Part shown: one piece after another, positions 1 through 12,275 of the stretch | Layout: the number at the start of each line of letters is the position of its first letter | Numbering within the stretch: position 1 is the stretch's first letter | Origin: Panax quinquefolius | Lineage: Eukaryota; Streptophyta; Magnoliopsida; Apiales; Araliaceae | Length of the DNA: 64,000 nt | Assembly (NCBI GenBank): GCA_020205615.1 | Contig: CM035163.1 | Coordinates: forward strand, 43,224,189-43,288,188 | Direction of reading: 5' to 3' | Position numbers and translations under genes: made by a program | Notes under the pieces: generated by a model | What the model was told of the DNA's origin: nothing | Database searches by the model: none | The model's input: the letters and a program-made list of their open reading frames with translations, nothing else

Positions 1-50
1 TAATATTTATAAAAAATTCATCTTTATTTATAAAAGTCGGGTCTTACATG
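1..50 (-). mobile_element. Terminal piece of a Tekay-type LTR (minus orientation)
   Basis: Read on the minus strand, the segment starts TGTAAGACCCGACTTTTAT. This matches the LTR start at 34728 and the reversed LTR end at 34364. It is the start of an LTR whose body lies outside the window. It abuts a Retand fragment at 51, so it was probably inserted into that older element. Confidence 0.75.
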
Positions 51-665
51 ATCGAATTGAGACAACCTGAATAGCGAGATCGTTGGCCCCATTGGCAACA
101 ACCGAAGCGAGTTCCTTCAATGGTTCGGTATATCTAGAGGTTTTAGAATAGCCAAGTGTTCCGAAGGTGGATGTGTTAGCTCTGGATCGACTCGACTGCT
201 GGCTCACGCCGTATATCTCTTATCTGGCTGATGGGGTTCTCCTTTCAGATCGTATTTTAGCAAGGAAGATCAAGCACATGAGCTCAAATTTTGTCCTTAT
301 TGACGGAGATCTATACTGAAGGGCTTTTAGTTCTCCATTGCTCAAGTGTTTGACTCCATCGAAAGCAGATTATACACTTCGGGAAGTGCATGAAGGGATT
401 TGTGGGGATCACATGGGGGGCAAATCACTGGCATACAAGATTTTAAGGCAGGGGTACTATTGGCCGACCATCTATCAGGAAGCCAAAGACTTTGTCAAAA
501 AATGTCCCAAGTGCCAACTGAACAGTGCCATTCCTCACCAGCCTCCTAAAGAGTTGTATTCGGTCTTATCACCGATTCTGTTTGCCATATGGGGAATCGA
601 CATCTTGGGGCCTCTACCGAAGGCCAAGGGACAACTGAGTTTCATGATCGTAGCCATTGACTACA
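51..665 (+). pseudogene. Integrase fragment of a Tat/Retand-type Ty3-gypsy element
   Basis: This is a remnant of retroelement integrase, the enzyme that inserts element cDNA into the host genome. Positions 338-665 stay open and show the H2C2 zinc-binding domain (HEGICGDH near the start, later CPKCQ) and the start of the catalytic core (WGIDILGPLPKAKG, with the first catalytic Asp). The same protein is found at 22429-23421 in the Retand element of this window, where the two copies are close in sequence. Upstream of 338 the homology continues but is broken by stops, for example TGA in CTATACTGAAGGG. The copy is cut at 665 by an LTR, just after the AIDYM segment, so the second Asp and the Glu are missing. 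It cannot encode a working integrase. The identity as Tat/Retand integrase is firm. Confidence 0.88.
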
Positions 666-1209
666 TGTGACGCCCCCAAAATAAATATACATCACCTATC
701 TTGAGTCGCCAAATACATGGTACAAAATTTAAATACAACTTAATTATACAACTGTAGTGTAAAATACGACAAAACATAATCTGAGAGTTTTAAAATGAAT
801 ATTGTCATCTAGACAATTTCCACACTCAATGGAGTCCTCATTACATTTATTATCACACTATTTAACAGAATAGTGAGGACTACTAATGCTATCATCTGGA
901 CCGTCACTCCATTCCCCGACTAGTCCTAGCTATATTCTCATTTCCTGAAGAGAACAATGAAAGCAAAGGGTGAGCTCAACTAGCCCAGTAAGAAATATTA
1001 TGACTAAGATAATGCAAAATAATTTATCGTTAGCCTTCAACAGTGTTAAACTGATAGAATATAATAGACACCAAGTTTAACAACAACAGAACAAGCAATC
1101 CATTAGAAGAGTCAAGTAGAACATAAAATCTACTATCTTCTATGATTTAAATGGTTTATCATCAATTTTATCGCTGAGACACAGCTTAATAAATAATCCA
1201 CATCATCGA

Positions 1210-1460
1210 ATCACCCCTGCACTACGGCCAATGATATTCTTTAGTATCACGACCACAAATTATCCATGCACTACGGGCCAAGGATATTCGTGTATTCATC
1301 AATGCTCATGATCATGCCAACAACTGTCCATCAATGCACTACGGGCCAATGAGGACTTTTACCACATCTTTTGCAATATTACGATCATGATTATACCGAA
1401 TAATCCTTGGTCATAATCATACCAAGTCCATCTATGCACTACGGCCACAGATGACTTTCA
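1210..1460 (-). repeat. Tandem hairpin array of the Tekay LTR leader
   Basis: There are four loose copies of a motif reading, on the minus strand, stem - GGCC(C)GTAGTG - stem. The stems differ between copies but keep pairing; one copy has CATCTGTG opposite CATAGATG, a G-T wobble. The equivalent arrays are at 31500-31925, 38655-38850 and 44836-45028. Confidence 0.6.
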
Positions 1461-2430
1461 TCATAATATAAACATGAGGATAATGACAATGATATAAGAA
1501 TTCAATTAAATGAAAGCAAGGGATAAATTTTTAAAGATTTATAATTTAATTTATCCAAAAATCAATAACGTCCAAATTGTCAACATGATAATGCTTTGTG
1601 GAGTAAAATTCAAGAATAATATTATACCAAAAATGATTTGAACCGAAAATGAATCAATTTTTATCATTAATAGTGCCCCGGGTGAATAGTACCCAAGTAA
1701 ATAGTACCCCGTGAATAGTACTCCAGTATGAAAAAGTTAAAACTTATCAAAAATGCTCAGAATAATATTTTCATGAAAAGATACTGGATGAGACGCAAAT
1801 TTTAAGGATATTCTACTAATTTCATGGAGTATAGAAGCCAAACCTTTAACCAAATGAGTATAGAATTCGAAATCTGAAACGAAATAATATTATTTACATA
1901 CTACAGAGTATGGAAGAAAATATTATTTCAAGCGAATATTAAAAAAAAAAATAACATCCCTTACCTTGAAAAGAAGAGTATTCCAACTTGTATAGCGGGG
2001 ATATTCTTGAAGAAAACTTATATTATTTTCTACGCTCAAAGCTTCCTATAACTCGAAAGAAATACGCTCAATATTATAGAAGAAGAATTCTCTGATTCTG
2101 GTGTGATTTTCAATTCTAACTAAGCATCCTATTTATAGGAGAATGGCTGGGCACTATTTGAATAATCACAGATGCAACAGTTTTTTTTAAAAAAAATTCA
2201 CGGACGATTTCAAACGTCTGATTTTAATTTCATTCGTTACTATGCATTTACTATGCAAACACTATGCATAATAAAATATAATAAATTCTATTTTTCATAA
2301 AAAACAAAACATATAAAATATATATTTATATATATACTTGTCATCCTTTTTCTTCTTCTTACATTCCCGTGACTTTTGAAATTTCTCCACCCATATGTCC
2401 TTTTCAAAAACGTGGGTCCCACCATAATCA

Positions 2431-2450
2431 TATATATATATATATATATA
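2431..2450. repeat. (TA)n microsatellite
   Basis: About ten TA units lie at the junction between the truncated Tekay LTR and the next LTR-like segment. Confidence 0.95.
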
Positions 2451-3687
2451 ATCCAATAAACGTTCGAGACCGAAGTCTAGGCTCAATCGAGGCATAACTC
2501 GATAATGTTAGTCCGTATAAAAATATATACATATATATATAAGTATATATATACAGACAAATGAAAACCATGGACCGAAGTCTGGGCAAACACACTCACA
2601 CGACTCTCAACGTGTAAAACAATGTGTGATAATATGAGAAGAAAGCTTTATAGAATGTAAGAAGGCTTACAGTGGGCTGCCAAAGTAGACTTCTATGACT
2701 CTATGTGGACAAACACTCAGCTCCCGCGGGTAAATATATAACTATATGTGGGCTAACGGGTGTTTAAAAAAGAGCAAACACTCAATATGGGTGTGTACAG
2801 AGAAAAATGGACAAGGCTTCCTATCTCTTTTTTTTCTCCCAAATGGCTGACCCCAAGCCCCATATTTATAGAACTGACTGCCGCAGGTAGACCTGCGGTA
2901 GCCTCTGGTAGACATGTGGTAGCCTCTGGTTTACCTGCAGCTGCCCGAATTGCCCGGGGTTTCGCGGGTCCCGTCGTCTCGAAGTACGTACACTTGTGAA
3001 CTGTAATGTCCGCTCGAACTTGTTGAATTTTAATCCAAACATCCAAACAAAGTATATCTGTACTTCCATTGCTTGTGTCGAGATTTATGCAATGACATGG
3101 GATTTGCCATTTTTGATTCCAGGAAGATAGGTCCATGACCGAAATAGAATTCCTGGGTTTCCGTCAGGCAATCCGGTGAGCTGTTTCGCGTAGTTTTCTC
3201 TCCAAAGTTAAGATATGAGTCTTGTGGGACCAATTTTGAATCAATTTGGGTTGAAATGAGTGTATTTGATTTGAAGTGAAGTTGAGTTGGCAAAATGACC
3301 ATTTTGCCCCTCCTGGGGTTATCTCCGGTCTTGGCTCAGTTGTAGCAGTCTTTTCTCAGGGTTATTTCTGAGTTTGGGCTACTGTTGACTTTGAATGTCC
3401 TCAGGGTTATCCCTGAGGTTGGGTTGACCTCCCGGGGTGGACTCCGGGTTTTGCACTTGATTCCCCGGGGTTACTCTAGGGTTAGAACTGATTTTCCCGA
3501 GGTTATCTCCGGGTTTAGAAACAGATTTCCGAGGGTTATCTCCGGGGTTAGAAATTGGACCTCTCGGATCTATTTCCAGGGTTGGAATTGATGTTGTGGT
3601 CCTCAAGGGTTATCTTTGGAATGTGAAAAAGACGCTTTTGCCCTCCTACATAGTTAGTAACAGGAAAAGAAAATTTCAAGTGTCTAC
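2451..3687 (-). mobile_element. Solo LTR-like segment, minus orientation
   Basis: On the minus strand it begins TGTAGACACTTGAAATT at 3687, a typical plant LTR start. It carries a TATA-like CTATAAATATGG near 2871-2860. The motif GACCGAAGTCT occurs twice, near 2468 and 2574, in what would be the R/U5 part. No PBS or coding sequence is attached, so it reads as a solo LTR. The low-coordinate boundary is uncertain within about 60 bases. ATAA occurs on both sides if the boundary is at 2506, but not in perfect register. Confidence 0.55.
3315..3620. repeat. Degenerate GC-richer minisatellite inside the LTR
   Basis: Around eight imperfect units of roughly 35-40 bases share a core like GGGTTATCTCCGGG(TT)AGA. 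They differ by substitutions and small indels. The block lies in the U3 part of the minus-strand LTR, upstream of its TATA-like site, so a promoter-modulating role is conceivable but not shown. Confidence 0.7.
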
Positions 3688-6209
3688 AATAACAAAATGA
3701 AGACAATTGTTAGTTTGGTTTGTTCTTGTGAGTCTATTAAGGCTGAAATAAACAATAAATTTATATATTTAAGTGTGTGTCTAATACATATGATACAATA
3801 AATTTAGCATATGATCTAATACATATACTTAAATAATATATGTGGTTACATATATACAATTTATTGTTTATAAATAGTAAATGAATTGTATCAATTTTAA
3901 ATATATAAAATACTTTAAAACTTACAATATATCTAATATTGAATAACAAGCATATTTCTATAAGTGTACTCTAAGAAATAGAAATGATAAACAATTTGAC
4001 ATAGATTAGTCACTTATTATCCTTCAAAAATAAAAAATATATGAACAAACATATTTTTATTTTTACTATATAAAACTATACAATAATAAAAAATTAAGGT
4101 AACTAATTTTTGCCCACCAAATCTATACCTTGCACGGGTTTAAGGGATAGTCTTTTTAAAGGACGAACAATAAATTAGTGATAGGATTTCTAATCCAAGG
4201 AATAGCCCATGGGATTGTAATTCTTTGAAAATAATTTTTGCAAAAAAATATAGCTTAAAAAACTTAACAAATGTCGTCGTCTTTTTCTTCTTCTACACTA
4301 CTGATCTAATTTACACTCGATAATTTTGGGATACATGGAACAAAATATATCCCTGAAATTTGTATATTTTACAAATTGTTTTTTTTTTGGAACAAAGGGA
4401 GTATAATTTTAGGTTGTTACTAGGTCCAGGAGATATTTTTTTTTGATAATTAATTTTTCATTTTTTAATGAAGTCAAACCGTATCTGAATAAGGTCAAAT
4501 CATTTAAAATAAATTGGCTTGCTAGAAATATGGTATTCCGGTCAATTCGTGTCGAAAAATGATTTTGGGGTGGACTCTATATGTAATTCGGTATTTTATA
4601 TAGTGATTTGTAAACTCAATTATTTTAGGAGCCAAATTATAAATTTTATGAAATTTGATGTAACAAAAGTGCATTGAGCAATTATGCACAAACTGTAAAT
4701 AAACAGTAATTGTTCATAAATATAGAAGAAGAAAAAAATTAGTAAGTGGGTCCTATCATTTAAATTACTGATAAGGTTAATTATTTTTTACAATAATTTT
4801 TCTACTACTCAATACTTGGAATATATATTAGTGTTTATGCACTTTTTTTTTTTTGAGAACCTCTACTATTACAATACGATTTTACGGATACATTAGACTC
4901 ATATTTCATTTGTATATCGTTTCTCACATAGGATTACTTTTATTAAGTAGTAGTTTAATAATATAAGGATTTAGTAAGCTTATCAATATCCCACATGTAT
5001 TACGGCCTATAAATAAGTACTTCCCATAATCTCTTGAGAGAAACTAATAAAATGTAATTCTCCTCCCATGTTATACACATTAAATTAAATTACTCTCCTT
5101 TATATATTAATTTCTATATCAAGCGTAACCCATCCAAAATGAGGAAGAGAATCATAGTACTTTATTCTTAAACCCTAAGATGAACATTAGTATATTAATA
5201 GAATGTCTTTTCTCAAGTAAGCCCTTTAAAGTAAGAAAGAGAATAATGGTACTTTACTCTTAGAATAGGTCCCCTCCATTACATTTTACATCTATTTTTT
5301 CCTAATATATATTTTGTATGATACAAAAATATTATGTTTAGCTATAGTTCTAATGACAAAATTATTTACAAAAAATTTTATTGTTTAGCTAAATAAAATA
5401 TTTATGTGGCTAAATGTACAACTATTAATCCTAAGATAATATAATAACCCAAAATATATACCCTAGATTAGTTCAAATTAAGTATTAGTCTATTATATAT
5501 ACCAATGTGCAACTTAGGTTTTAAGGATAAACTAATTAATATTATTATTCTCTTTGTTACTTTGGAGAGGTTGCTTTAGAAAAGTAAAGTAATACACTAG
5601 TAATGTGAAACTTAAAGTTTAAGGATAAAATTTGATTCTTTTATATATTGACACTATAAATAAACCACTAGTCTATTTGGCTAGACATGCAAATTCGTGA
5701 GGTAATTAATGTCAATTCCCATGTTTATTGATGACATTCCATTATTTGTTCCCCCTTTCTGTGATATCAATATATTCTTATGTAAGGTAATTTATATCTA
5801 CCGTTTTGTGGAACCGAGGTGAGTTTTTCTAATGCTACAACAACTTTGAACGATTGATTTGACATTATTTGGCTATTTTTTGATTTAATGTCTTTTCTTA
5901 TTTCAAAAAAAAATTAAAATTAAATGAATAAAGTAGAATGAGCATAACAGTGTTATGTTGCAATTCTGTGCCTTTAATCAAACTAGCATGAAGGGGAGTT
6001 GTGTTGTGCTTGTGCACTTGTTTTTTCTTGGTTTTTGTTTGCTTGAATTACAGATTTGTCCATTCAAGTTAACAAATAGTTTGAATATAAACCCTCAATT
6101 ATTAAAATGAGCAATTGCCTTTGTTGTTGTTGCAACTTGATCTTAATTGTGCTTATTGAGTTGACTTTTCACCAAGTTTATGTTACATGCTAGTCATGCG
6201 CCTCTTTAA
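3688..6209. other. AT-rich intergenic DNA, no gene seen
   Basis: The stretch is strongly AT-rich with short open frames only. It has scattered poly-A/T runs and a GGAACAAAGGGAGTA motif near 4390 that resembles the end of a small DNA element, without a partner I could find. I see no coding homology, RNA gene or LTR terminus. Confidence 0.6.
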
Positions 6210-6490
6210 GAGCATCTCTAACAGTCTTTTCAACTATTTTGGGATATTCAAATAGGTGAGTCACATCAGAAAAATTATCTCCAACATCCTGATCTTCAAC
6301 TTTAGTCATCAAATCTGCAACCTCCTTCTCACTCTTCAAATATGCAAGTAAAGGCTAAAAACATTTATTACGCTTGAATTGAAGAGACTGGTGAGGCACA
6401 AAATATGAAAGTAAGAAATAATGTTCTTTAAATTGGGTCAAGAAATTTCAATTTGAAGAGTTTTTTTTATTAATACTCTTGGTGATGCTC
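6210..6490. mobile_element. Tourist-like MITE with TAA target duplication
   Basis: The 281-bp element is bounded by imperfect terminal inverted repeats: GAGCATCTCTAACAG on the left and, reversed on the right, GAGCATCACCAAGAG. It is flanked by TAA at 6207-6209 and 6491-6493. A 3-bp TAA/TTA duplication is the signature of PIF/Harbinger (Tourist) elements. There is no coding capacity. Confidence 0.75.
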
Positions 6491-6493
6491 TAA

Positions 6494-7400
6494 GGAGACT
6501 ATCTTTATCATTTGATTATGCAAATATCCAGTTCACTCAATTTACGTGTTAGTCATGAAAATTGAGTATTTTAGGTAGCTAAATGACAAATATGCATTCA
6601 CTAAGCAGATGCATGACAAGCACGCGACATAAAATTAATAAAATGTCAACTCAAGGAACATAATTGACACTAAGTTGCGACTATAAGGAGCTAGACAAGC
6701 GCTCACTTTGGTAATTAAGGACTACTTAATTTGAAATTCCCCATTCTGTTCCTTATCTTCTCCAAATTCATCATTATGTAAAACCAACGCTGTCCTCTTC
6801 ATCTTCCCCAAATTCATCATTCTGTAAAACCAACACCAATACAATTTCTTGATCCTTTCAACAACTAACCCAACAAGTGTAGCCTCTTATGTGTATATCC
6901 AAAGTGTCGATCAAGGCTTTTGCAGCCAATTCCAACCCCAAAAAGAAATTCACGCGCAGTCACTAGAACATCCTAATAATAGTTTTAATAATGATGAGAT
7001 ACAAGTAGTAATTAAAACTTAATAGTTTTAATAATCCCTTTCACTTTACACAAGTAAGTATTCTAATAACCAATATGCAACTCAAGATTTAGGGATAAAA
7101 TACTATTATGCCGTGTCTTCCTATTGAAGAGTTGTTTCTCCTATTTTTCTTAGGAATTTATTTATTCTAACATAGATAAAATTGGTTTTCGTATTTCTCT
7201 ATCCGGTTGATGAGTAATTCAAATAATTTTTTTTATTTTTCATAATTATATTTTCTAGTATTAGTGTTATGATTAAGCATTCAAATATCATTGACTTTAG
7301 GTAAGACTATTGAAATGAGTCCTTTATGATCAGAATTTAAGCTATGATTTAAGCGCATGTTTTCAGCAAATTCAATATCATTGAATTTAGATTAAGACTA
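6494..7400. other. Intergenic DNA with two short tandem duplications
   Basis: No gene is seen. An approximately 40-bp unit containing CAAATTCATCATT and GTAAAACCAAC is duplicated at about 6750-6832. A second tandem duplication of about 90 bp (ATTCAAATATCATTGACTTTAG and ATTCAATATCATTGAATTTAG) runs from about 7278 to 7410 and ends at the Mutator-like insertion. The sequence resuming after that insertion (15141 onward) continues this second unit. Confidence 0.6.
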
Positions 7401-7837
7401 TTGAAATAAGGACTAAAATGCAAAAGTGACCCTTTGTACTATATGAGTATTTAGATATTGTGTCTCTTTTTTTTAGTCAATGCAAAATGAACTTTTTACT
7501 ATCTGAAAATTTAGATCATGAACCCTATTGTGCCATGTGGTGTTGACTTGTACACGTGACACATTGACATATCAATTTAATGCATTTAGGCTAAAAATAT
7601 CTATTCTCCCAAGATTTGAACTTAACATCTTATACATCCAACACTAACAAAACATTGATTTCCAAATAAACTAATAATTAATATTATTTTTTAGAAAATT
7701 ATTACTAACACTAATAGTATTAGTACAACTTTATTAGTTATTAGGAATATTATTAATAAGTTGTTAGTAATTACTTATTAGTTATTAATAATTTTCTTTA
7801 ACATGATTGTTTATTTGGATAAATACTTATAAGAGGG

Positions 7838-7953
7838 GCACATGTCGTTCTCCCCTCTTCAATCAATCAATCAATTCCGTGCTGTTCGTGGATTTCTCTC
7901 CTCCTCAGCCAACATGAAACCCTAACTGGTAAGGCATGATTTTGTTGCCCATA
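7838..7953 (+). repeat. 5' LTR remnant of the Tat-type element
   Basis: It matches the last ~115 bases of the 3' LTR (13990-14113): the shared run includes TGTCGTTCTCCCCTCTTC, an AATC array and the end GCCCATA (GCCCACA in the 3' copy). The first ~600 bases are missing. Confidence 0.8.
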
Positions 7954-7957
7954 TTTC

Positions 7958-7978
7958 TTTGGCAACTCTGTTGGGGAG
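7958..7978 (+). promoter_or_regulatory. Primer-binding site
   Basis: TTTGGCAACTCTGTTGGGGA follows the LTR end by five bases. It differs from the TGGCGACTCTGCTGGGGA type of PBS used by many Tat elements mainly by C-to-T/G-to-A-type changes. Confidence 0.6.
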
Positions 7979-7998
7979 GTGTAGGATTTGTGAAGGGT

Positions 7999-9840
7999 AT
8001 GCCCATAACTCGAAGTGAGAGAACAAAAGGAAGAGCTTCACCAACAAATAGCATTACCTCACCGGATCCAGTTCTAAGGCAAGCAAGCCAAGCTTTCCAA
8101 GGCGTGAATCTAAATATTGATCAACTCATCCTTAAAGGCGCCTCGGAAGGAAGTTTAACATCACCATACATGGCTGATCAACAACCAAGGAATGTCAGGC
8201 AGACAGGCGCGGGAAGGCCAGGTGAGGAAGGAAGTGAAGAGCAAGCAAATGTTGTGCAACTGGAGATGCTCAAGGCGTTGAAGGAAGCACGGGAAGGACA
8301 GGGGATGATGATGACTATGATGCTGGAGATACAGAGGAAGCAAGAGGAAATGGGAAATTTTTGCCAGCAGTTGATGCAGATCCCCGCTTTTAAGGCCATG
8401 TTCCCAGACAATTCACAAGGAGAACAAACATGAGTGGATGACAACAACAACGATAACAACAATAAGGAGAATCAGACTGCACCTCCATTGACGGAGAATC
8501 AGTCTGTTCTAATCATCTACTTGGAACTTCAGAATAGTGGAAGTCAGCCAGCCTCAAACAAACATCATTCCGACCACTATCCCTATATTTTCACAAGTAC
8601 AAATACCAACCATCCCAAGCCTCGTCCAACAAACCAACCCATAAACACAACCGATACAGAATTTACATGATGCCAGTGTACATCAACTAATTTTTGTACC
8701 ATACATCACAACACCACAAAGAGTCCATACCACGAGCCAATATGTGACAAAGGATGATATGATTAATGTGATCAATCAACTTCACAGGCAGACATCCCGA
8801 CCTTCGGAGTTAGACTTTACTCCACCTTACCCGGCACATATTCGGAGACAACCTTACCCGACAAGGTATATCGAGCATCCCTCGCAATTTCCAAAATACA
8901 ATGGGGGGAAGGGAAATGCCAGGGAACACATTGCTAGGTTTGTGGAGTCGATGTCTCCATGGTTAGGATATGATGAAATGAATAATCACAACTTGTTGAT
9001 GAGGGAATTCAACAAGACTTTAACGGATAATGCCTTCAGTTGGTACTACAACTTGGAGAAGGGATCAGTCCATGATTGGGATGATCTAAAATTATAATTT
9101 TTTAAGAACTTTTTCTATGTGTAGAAACAGGTAACTATCGTAGAGCTCATGCGATTCAAGCAGAAGCCAAACGAGGAGCTGTCAGATTATGTGGATATGT
9201 TCAGGGCCCAAGCAAAGAAGTATACAGAGCCAATTGAAGATAAGAACTTGGTTAGCATATGCAACAATGGTGCTTTAGACGCCTTCAAGCCCCACCTCAT
9301 TACCAAGGCTTGTGATTCATTTGCGACCCTCTCATCTTTTGCACAAAACTTGGGGGGAATCATGACATTTCCCACCAACCATGCGATGGTTACATGGAAG
9401 AGCAAGAGAATAGCAACTGTGGCTTTGGCGGATTCTCAGTCAAAACCACAAAGGGACAAGAGGGAAAAGAATGAGAAATTTGAGCGAAGCAGAGAAAAGT
9501 ATGGGGACAAATATACCAGAATGCCAGTTCCGGAGGCTATCATATGCAAGGAGAAGGCATTCAGGAGCCTGTACTAACAATGGGTCGAGCACGAAGTGGT
9601 GAAACCTCCAAGGCCCCTGTTGGTTGTGACAGAAGAGATGAAAAGAAGACCAGACTTCTGTGTATACCACCAATACACATGACATTCTACTATGGACTAT
9701 TATAGTCTACGGAGGATATACCATGAGAAGCTGGCGGCCGGGGAGATTAAACTAAGAGAAGAAACGTGCAACACTATCACCCATAGTGCAGTCCCGAAAG
9801 TCAAGAGCCCAAATACTGGCTCTACCATCGAAAAAACTCT
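7999..9840 (+). pseudogene. Broken gag of the Tat-type element
   Basis: Gag forms the retroelement capsid-like particle. Open pieces at 7999-8433, 8744-9097 and 9149-9577 share a reading order. The first is Gln/Glu/Met-rich, with a coiled-coil-like QLEMLKALKEAREGQ stretch. The second holds the retrotransposon gag core (FPKYNGGKGNAREHIARFVE, later AFSWYYNLEKGSVHDWDDL). The third holds its continuation (MRFKQKPNEELSDYVDMF). Stops separate them: TGA at 8431-8433, TAA at about 9095, TAA at 9575. The last part (RPLLVVTEEMKRRPDFCVYH) is also gag-like. No protease follows. The protein cannot be made in full, but the gag family call is firm. Confidence 0.82.
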
Positions 9841-9854
9841 GAACTATAGATGAA

Positions 9855-10440
9855 TTAAAAATCCACCCAAGATGGTGGTCCACCAAAAATGGTGGTTTAA
9901 GTCCCCAGGAGTATTCCTTGCCAAGTAATTGGATGACCAAGGGAGGAGGCACAAGAATTGACGAATTAAAAAAAAAAATCCACCCAAGATGGTGGTCCAC
10001 TCTAAATGGTGGTCAAGTCCTCGTAGACTGCACTTGCCAAGAAATTGGATGACCCAAGTGACGAGGCACCCGATTTCAAGTCCTCGTAAACTGAACTTGC
10101 CAAGAAATTGGACGACCCAAGTGACGAGGCACCTAATTTCAAGTCCTCGTAGACTGCACTTGCCAAGAAATTAGATGACCCAAATGTCGAGGCACCCGAT
10201 TTTAAGTCCTCGTAGACTGCACTTGCCAAGAAATTAGACGACCCAAGTGACGAGGCATCAGAGTGTTACACTTTATCATCAAAAGTGAATGGTGAATGAG
10301 GCACCTGACTATAAGTCCTCGTAAGTTATACTTTCACCTTCAAAAGTAATCGAGGCACCTGACTAACAGCCCTCGGAAGTTACACGTTCAACTTCAAAAG
10401 TGATTGAGGCACCTGAGCATAACGTTATGCTTTATTCGAC
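9855..10440 (+). repeat. 63-bp tandem array and related repeats in the Tat 3' region
   Basis: A 63-bp unit beginning AAGTCCTCGTA recurs at 10015, 10078, 10141 and 10204 with few changes. It is preceded by two longer copies of a CCACCCAAGATGGTGGTCC-containing block (about 9866 and 9980). It is followed by shorter, more diverged units sharing GAGGCACCTGA (10300-10420). The unit length is a multiple of three. Confidence 0.9.
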
Positions 10441-10744
10441 AAAAGCAAGAAAGTTACACTTTATCTCTAAAAGTAGTGAACGTTATGCTTTCTTCGACAA
10501 AAGTAAGATTTATTATATGAAACGTTATGCTTTTCATTAAAAGCAATTTGTTTATCAATAAATTTGTCAAACTTTCACTTATACTTGATTATTTCTTCTG
10601 ATTTATTAAAAAAAAAGAGTATAGATTCAAGTGTTAGTTTGCATGAAATATATGTACATGAATTTTCTAATACAGAAAATGGAAAAAACTACGAAAGTTC
10701 ATGATCTAAAGGCCATGACTTATCGAATTGAAGAGAGGAATGCC

Positions 10745-10850
10745 TAAAGCTTGGTCTTCGTGGCTATCAGGCCTTCAAGGCTATCAGGTCTTCGGGACTA
10801 TTAGGCCCTCGATGCTATCAGACCTTAGAAGCTATCATGCCTCCACAGAC
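10745..10850 (+). repeat. Short tandem repeat (about 18 bp, 5 copies)
   Basis: Units resemble GGCTATCAGGCCTTCAA, repeated five times with drift. They are part of the repeat-rich 3' region of the Tat-type element. Confidence 0.8.
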
Positions 10851-11991
10851 TTCTTGATTCTCAATGACTTCTTGATTTTAAAGAAACGAGAAATTTCAAG
10901 ATAGGGTAAGAAATATTAGATTGAAGATTTTCAAAATATCCCAGGAGAGCTCCTCTAAGGCTCGCCCTTCTAGGGTTTGCTCCCCTAGAGGTTCCCTCTC
11001 CTAGGACTTTCATTTTTGAGGCTTGCAAAACATCAAGCCCCGTGAAGAGTTTAGACACTGAAATTAATCAAGACTTCCACACTTACAATATTTTGCGCGA
11101 TCATCTCACCAAAGGCGTGACTCATGCACAGGGGGAAAAAGCTTACTGATAGATGGGTAGATGACACAAACGTCCTCCAGAGTAGAGGTGCATATTCCCC
11201 CAAGCCGTGACTAATTAAGAATGGCATGTTGGATACGAATGACATGTAGAGGAGCACCATGGTCCCGTTGGATACGAATGTCCCTGCATAGCTTAATGTA
11301 CTGAGGAATGTCAGCTCTTTCATTAGTATACCCACATAGTCAACATTCCCAAGTACCTGATGCCATTCCTGAAGGAGGCTAGATGAATCAGACAATAAGT
11401 GAAAGGAACTGAAAGGGTACTCTTATTTCTCTATGCATAGATGGGGAATGCGATCGAAATGGGGAAGGTCATCCCAACCTCCACAAGCCGCTGCATATAG
11501 GAACAAGCATTCCTTATCTGGCAGAGGAAGAATTGTACGGTCATAAATTTGGACTTGCTCTTAAACGACGTCAGAAAGACCAAAGAGGGGAGCCCTTTCC
11601 CAATCATTGAGAAAGGAGGCATCCTTAGTGATTCTCGGGTCGGCAGAATGCTTATCATGACAAAGAAGAAAGGCGAATATTTAACCTTAAAGTCACCTAA
11701 AAAGAATAAGAAACAATGTCAGAAGGAGTTAGGAATAACAATAATACAAGAAAAAATTTCCTGAAATTTTTTGAAAAAATTTCGGACAGCCTAAAAGCAT
11801 CTTTCGGAGCCTCTTTTGGACTTATAATAACATATGTCATGGCCAAAGGTGATAATTTTTGTAGAGCTCGTCGCTAGCTTCATTTCGATATATTACGGGC
11901 CCCGAAACTCCAAACAGATCAAAAGTTACGATCCAAATAGTAACTGCTCCTCCAAAACTTTATTTTTTTTTCATTTAATTAAACTTTAATT

Positions 11992-12275
11992 CCTCTATAG
12001 GGTTCGGCCATGTTGGCTTCAGCCCCCTAGGGTTCGGCCATGTTGGCTTCGGTCACCTAGGGGTTGTTCCTTTCATTCCTTAAAAAAAATCCTCTATAGG
12101 GTTCGGCCATGTTGGCTTCGGCCCCCTAGGGTTCGACCATGTATGCTTCGACCACCTAGGGGTTGTTCCTTTCATCTCTAAAAAAAAACCCTCTATAAGG
12201 TTCGGCCATGTTGGCTTCGGACCCCTAGGGTTCGACCATGTTGGCCTCGGCTACCTAGGAGTTGTTCCCCTTCAT
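11992..12275 (+). repeat. 99-bp tandem array
   Basis: The unit starts CCTCTATAGGGTTCGGCCATG and recurs at 11992, 12091 and 12190. Each unit holds two internal GGTTCGGCCATGTTGGCTTCG-like half-units. The length is a multiple of three. Confidence 0.9.

Larger units (their letters stand above)
666..2450 (-). mobile_element. Truncated Tekay-type LTR, minus orientation
   Basis: The segment starts TGTGACGCCCCC, the reverse complement of the LTR end seen at 39393, 45579 and 45892. It contains the family's hairpin array (about 1210-1460), short TACTATTCAC-type repeats near 1680-1730 and a reversed TATA region (CCTATTTATAGG near 2128). No PBS follows, and the far LTR end (GGGTCTTACA) is not found. The LTR is therefore truncated, probably near the TA microsatellite at 2431-2450 where another LTR begins. 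It closely matches the tail at 45580-45892, so both belong to one subfamily. Confidence 0.8.

Noticed and set aside
3379..3606. Open frames on both strands over the minisatellite
   Set aside because: They follow from the repeat unit and carry no domain.
2506..3687. ATAA as a target duplication of the minus-strand solo LTR
   Set aside because: Only four bases and out of register by one, and the repeated GACCGAAGTCT motif suggests the LTR begins before 2506.
11051..11658. Minus-strand open frames of 75-114 codons in the Tat 3' region
   Set aside because: No recognisable motif, and they lie in repeat-rich non-coding DNA of the retroelement.
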